Below are positions 5,774-6,605 of a stretch of DNA of 6,605 nucleotides, in pieces. Location: positions 1 through 6,605 of the forward strand of contig JAAEPW010001173.1 in NCBI GenBank assembly GCA_024232355.1, given 5' to 3'. A program made the position numbers and the translations under genes. Below the pieces are notes generated by a model, which ran no database searches, was not told the origin of the DNA, and saw nothing but the letters and a program-made list of their open reading frames with translations. The DNA comes from Chloroflexota bacterium. GTDB lineage: Bacteria; Chloroflexota; Anaerolineae; B4-G1. The stretch's first letter is position 1; every line of letters starts with the position of its first letter.

Positions 5774-6454
5774 TCACCAATTGGGTAAATCAAAAGCCTC
5801 TTTCTGAAAAGACGCCGTGTCTCTCAGCAAGAGAAATTGGGTTTCGTCGGACAGATCAGACGGACCAATAGCTGCCTCACTTTCCTTGGTTGTGAAAACT
5901 GGCCACAGTTCCAGTGCATATTCAATGACGTCCTGGCTGTGCCTGCCGTGGGTGGGGATGATTAACTTTGGTCTCAACTGGGCCACAAGATTAAAGCCCT
6001 TTTTGTTCTCCATATTCATCTGACTCCACGGATTTGTAAATTGCATGATGGCAATATCGACTTTTCCCAACGCGTCGAGCTGTTCTTGGGTTAATTCATC
6101 TTGGCCGATATCACCAAAGTGCGCGATTCTTACCCCGTCCATCTCTACAAGAAAGATATAGTTACTGCCCCCCTCAGAACTAAACTTGGCTGGCTCAGTG
6201 TGCGAGGACGCTATTCCCTTGATGGTCACATCTGACAGGTTGACCTCTCCCTCTCGAATGAACAACTGCTGGCCCGGAAAAGTATCGACGAAATCCGCAA
6301 CAAAATGGTCCTGGTGGTTATGGGTAGTTAGTAAGATGTCCTTTTCTGTAACCGGACTGGTTACTCCCAAAGGGTCGAACACATCTATCAATACCCTTGT
6401 CCCCTGGGAACTGACGAGTTCAAATTGAGCGTTCCCCCCACAATAGAGCGTCAT
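5774..6454 (-). CDS. Metallo-beta-lactamase-fold hydrolase, UlaG-like
   Basis: This 226-residue protein is a complete MBL-fold metal-dependent hydrolase of the UlaG/YtkL-like group. It has an N-terminal strand ending in LIDVFDP (22-28). The metal-binding motif HNHQDH (45-50) supplies His45, His47, Asp49 and His50. His85 (SSHTE), Asp115 (HFGDIG) and His169 (PTHGRH) complete a two-metal site. No signal peptide is seen, so it should be cytoplasmic. Members of the group hydrolyse small cyclic esters such as L-ascorbate-6-phosphate lactone, or phosphodiesters; this substrate is unknown. The start ATG at 6454 is preceded on the minus strand by AGAGGT with six bases between, and an in-frame stop lies 14 codons upstream. 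The gene is more AT-rich than the operon to its left and sits beside an ABC-ATPase fragment, which suggests separate acquisition. Confidence 0.88.
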   Translation of the reverse strand: MTLYCGGNAQFELVSSQGTRVLIDVFDPLGVTSPVTEKDILLTTHNHQDHFVADFVDTFPGQQLFIREGEVNLSDVTIKGIASSHTEPAKFSSEGGSNYIFLVEMDGVRIAHFGDIGQDELTQEQLDALGKVDIAIMQFTNPWSQMNMENKKGFNLVAQLRPKLIIPTHGRHSQDVIEYALELWPVFTTKESEAAIGPSDLSDETQFLLLRDTASFQKEAFDLPNW

Positions 6455-6460
6455 TTTGGG

Positions 6461-6605
6461 ACCTCTAGCAGGCTGTCGGAGAGAAAAACGATCCTACAAA
6501 AATGATCCAAATTTACTTGTTATTGGGCCAACAATCTGTCAAAGGAAGCAATTTTCTCGCAAAAATGGCTTGTTCAAGCCTGTATTTGATCAAAATAGAG
6601 ACGGA
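6461..6605. other. AT-rich region upstream of the MBL gene, possible insertion-sequence end
   Basis: No confident gene is visible. On the minus strand TTGACA (6542-6537) is a perfect -35 box, but nothing resembling a -10 box stands at 16-18 bases. On the plus strand AGCAGGCTGTCGGAGA (6468-6483) followed by an A-run looks like a transposon terminal repeat. A plus-strand frame starting with TTG near 6571 would begin MFKPVFDQNRDG, faintly like the start of IS1182-family transposases. The window ends before either idea can be settled. Confidence 0.25.

Overview
The window looks like a stretch of bacterial chromosome of moderately high G+C. Shine-Dalgarno starts, sigma70-like promoters, a lipoprotein signal peptide, a cytoplasmic GH1 glycosidase and an ABC-ATPase fragment of a type familiar from Chloroflexota suggest a Chloroflexota (Anaerolineae-like) organism. 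That placement is an inference and no marker gene confirms it.

Layout. Bases 1-49 hold the first 16 codons of a minus-strand gene cut by the window edge. Its N-terminus resembles small helix-turn-helix regulators. Bases 50-379 are a divergent intergenic region with several short dyads, a good promoter (277-305) and a leader hairpin (333-352). Bases 380-5051 carry four tightly packed plus-strand genes: a Soj/ParA-type ATPase, a GH1 beta-glycosidase with a ~210-residue repeat-rich disordered N-terminal tail, a lipoprotein-like membrane protein, and a zinc-ribbon NUDIX hydrolase fused to a GNAT acetyltransferase. They overlap by 8 nt, are separated by 20 nt, then overlap by 11 nt, so they probably form one operon. 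A separate strong promoter (5056-5084) drives a 173-aa membrane protein of unknown function (5104-5625). Bases 5626-5752 hold, on the minus strand, a decayed 3' end of an ABC-transporter ATPase gene. Next is a complete minus-strand UlaG-like metallo-beta-lactamase-fold hydrolase (5774-6454) of lower G+C. The last 150 bases hold no confident gene and may include the end of an insertion sequence.

The most notable element is the translationally coupled pair of an orphan ParA ATPase and a glycosidase with a long disordered, repeat-bearing tail and a lysine-rich N-terminus. ParA-family ATPases outside plasmid and chromosome partition loci often sit next to the gene for the cargo or adaptor they position. 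The architecture therefore suggests, without proving, a ParA-positioned or ParA-regulated glycosidase. The third gene could link it to the membrane. The NUDIX-GNAT enzyme has no obvious mechanistic link beyond co-transcription.
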